This document shows, one piece after another, positions 6,201 through 6,446 of a DNA stretch of 6,446 nucleotides. The notes beneath the pieces are model-generated. The model had not been told where the DNA came from and made no database searches. It worked only from the letters and a program-made list of their open reading frames with translations. Source of the stretch: Bryobacteraceae bacterium. GTDB lineage: Bacteria > Acidobacteriota > Terriglobia > Bryobacterales > Bryobacteraceae. Positions within the stretch are counted from its first letter, which is position 1, and every line of letters begins with the position of its first letter. The stretch covers positions 1 through 6,446 of the forward strand of contig JAICMB010000196.1 of NCBI GenBank assembly GCA_025929455.1, in the 5' to 3' direction. Both the position numbers and the translations under genes were made by a program.

Positions 6201-6446
6201 ATGCGTTTTCTCTGGCTTGCCACGGTGGTCTGTTCCGTCACCCTGGCCCAGACGCCCGACGCGGAACAGATCTTCCATGACGCCGTCGCGGCGCAAAAAC
6301 GCGGTGATGACGCCACCGCGATCGCGAAATATCAGGAACTGCTGAAGCTCCATCCCGAGGTGGTCGAGGTGCGTGCGAATCTCGGCGCGGCCCTCGCGCA
6401 GACCGGGCGCTATGACGAAGCCATCGAACAGTATCGCGCGGCGCTC
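6201..6446 (+). CDS. Exported tetratricopeptide-repeat protein, 3' partial
   Basis: The frame is open from ATG 6201 to the window end (82 codons, no stop). It begins MRFLWLATVVCSVTLAQ, a short signal peptide with likely cleavage after the alanine before Q17. Two TPR-type helical pairs follow: AVAAQKRGDDATAIAKYQELLKLHP at about 29-53, then VRANLGAALAQTGRYDEAIEQYRAAL at about 57-82, which keeps the usual small-residue and aromatic TPR positions. This helix pattern is common in exported TPR proteins of Acidobacteriota. ATG 6201 is preferred over the earlier ATGs at 6188 and 6191, which are in another frame; an in-frame TTG at 6198 is possible. There is only a weak Shine-Dalgarno-like GAGA upstream. 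It is divergent from the minus-strand TPR gene, with which it shares the MRFL start. Confidence 0.88.
   Translation, partial: MRFLWLATVVCSVTLAQTPDAEQIFHDAVAAQKRGDDATAIAKYQELLKLHPEVVEVRANLGAALAQTGRYDEAIEQYRAAL

Overview
The window looks like a piece of an Acidobacteriota chromosome, probably a soil lineage related to Candidatus Solibacter/Bryobacterales. This is inferred from the gene families: two proteins of the 'VWFA-related Acidobacterial domain' type, a CRTAC1-like FG-GAP/ASPIC-UnbV protein and two secreted TPR proteins. The DNA is GC-rich and gene-dense, and every gene whose N-terminus is visible starts with an export signal. No tRNA, rRNA, CRISPR array, insertion sequence or phage gene was seen.

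Layout. Positions 1-4981 hold a tight plus-strand cluster of three genes. The first is a VWFA-related protein cut by the window's left edge (1-1881). Two bases later comes a 557-residue seven-bladed FG-GAP propeller with a C-terminal ASPIC/UnbV domain (1884-3557). The third is another VWFA-related protein (3554-4981), whose most likely start is a TTG that overlaps the previous stop codon and has a good Shine-Dalgarno sequence. A 58-base convergent gap (4982-5039) holds a strong 10-bp palindrome and a weaker second hairpin. On the minus strand, 5040-6164 encodes a 374-residue exported TPR protein. Only 36 bases away, and divergent from it, a second exported TPR protein starts at 6201 and runs off the right edge.

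How the genes may work together. The 2-base gap and the stop/start overlap point to one transcript with coupled translation for the three plus-strand genes. Their products would all be exported and all have folds used for protein-protein or adhesive contacts: VWA-like domains and a calcium-loop propeller. The TPR genes encode exported scaffold-type proteins. A joint envelope or extracellular assembly is possible, but it is inferred from context only; none of these families has a well-established biochemical role in this phylum.

No clearly new system is proven here. The points most worth a second look are the propeller flanked by two VWA-like proteins, the apparent loss of metal-site residues in those VWA-like domains, and the intergenic palindrome, which may belong to a dispersed repeat family.
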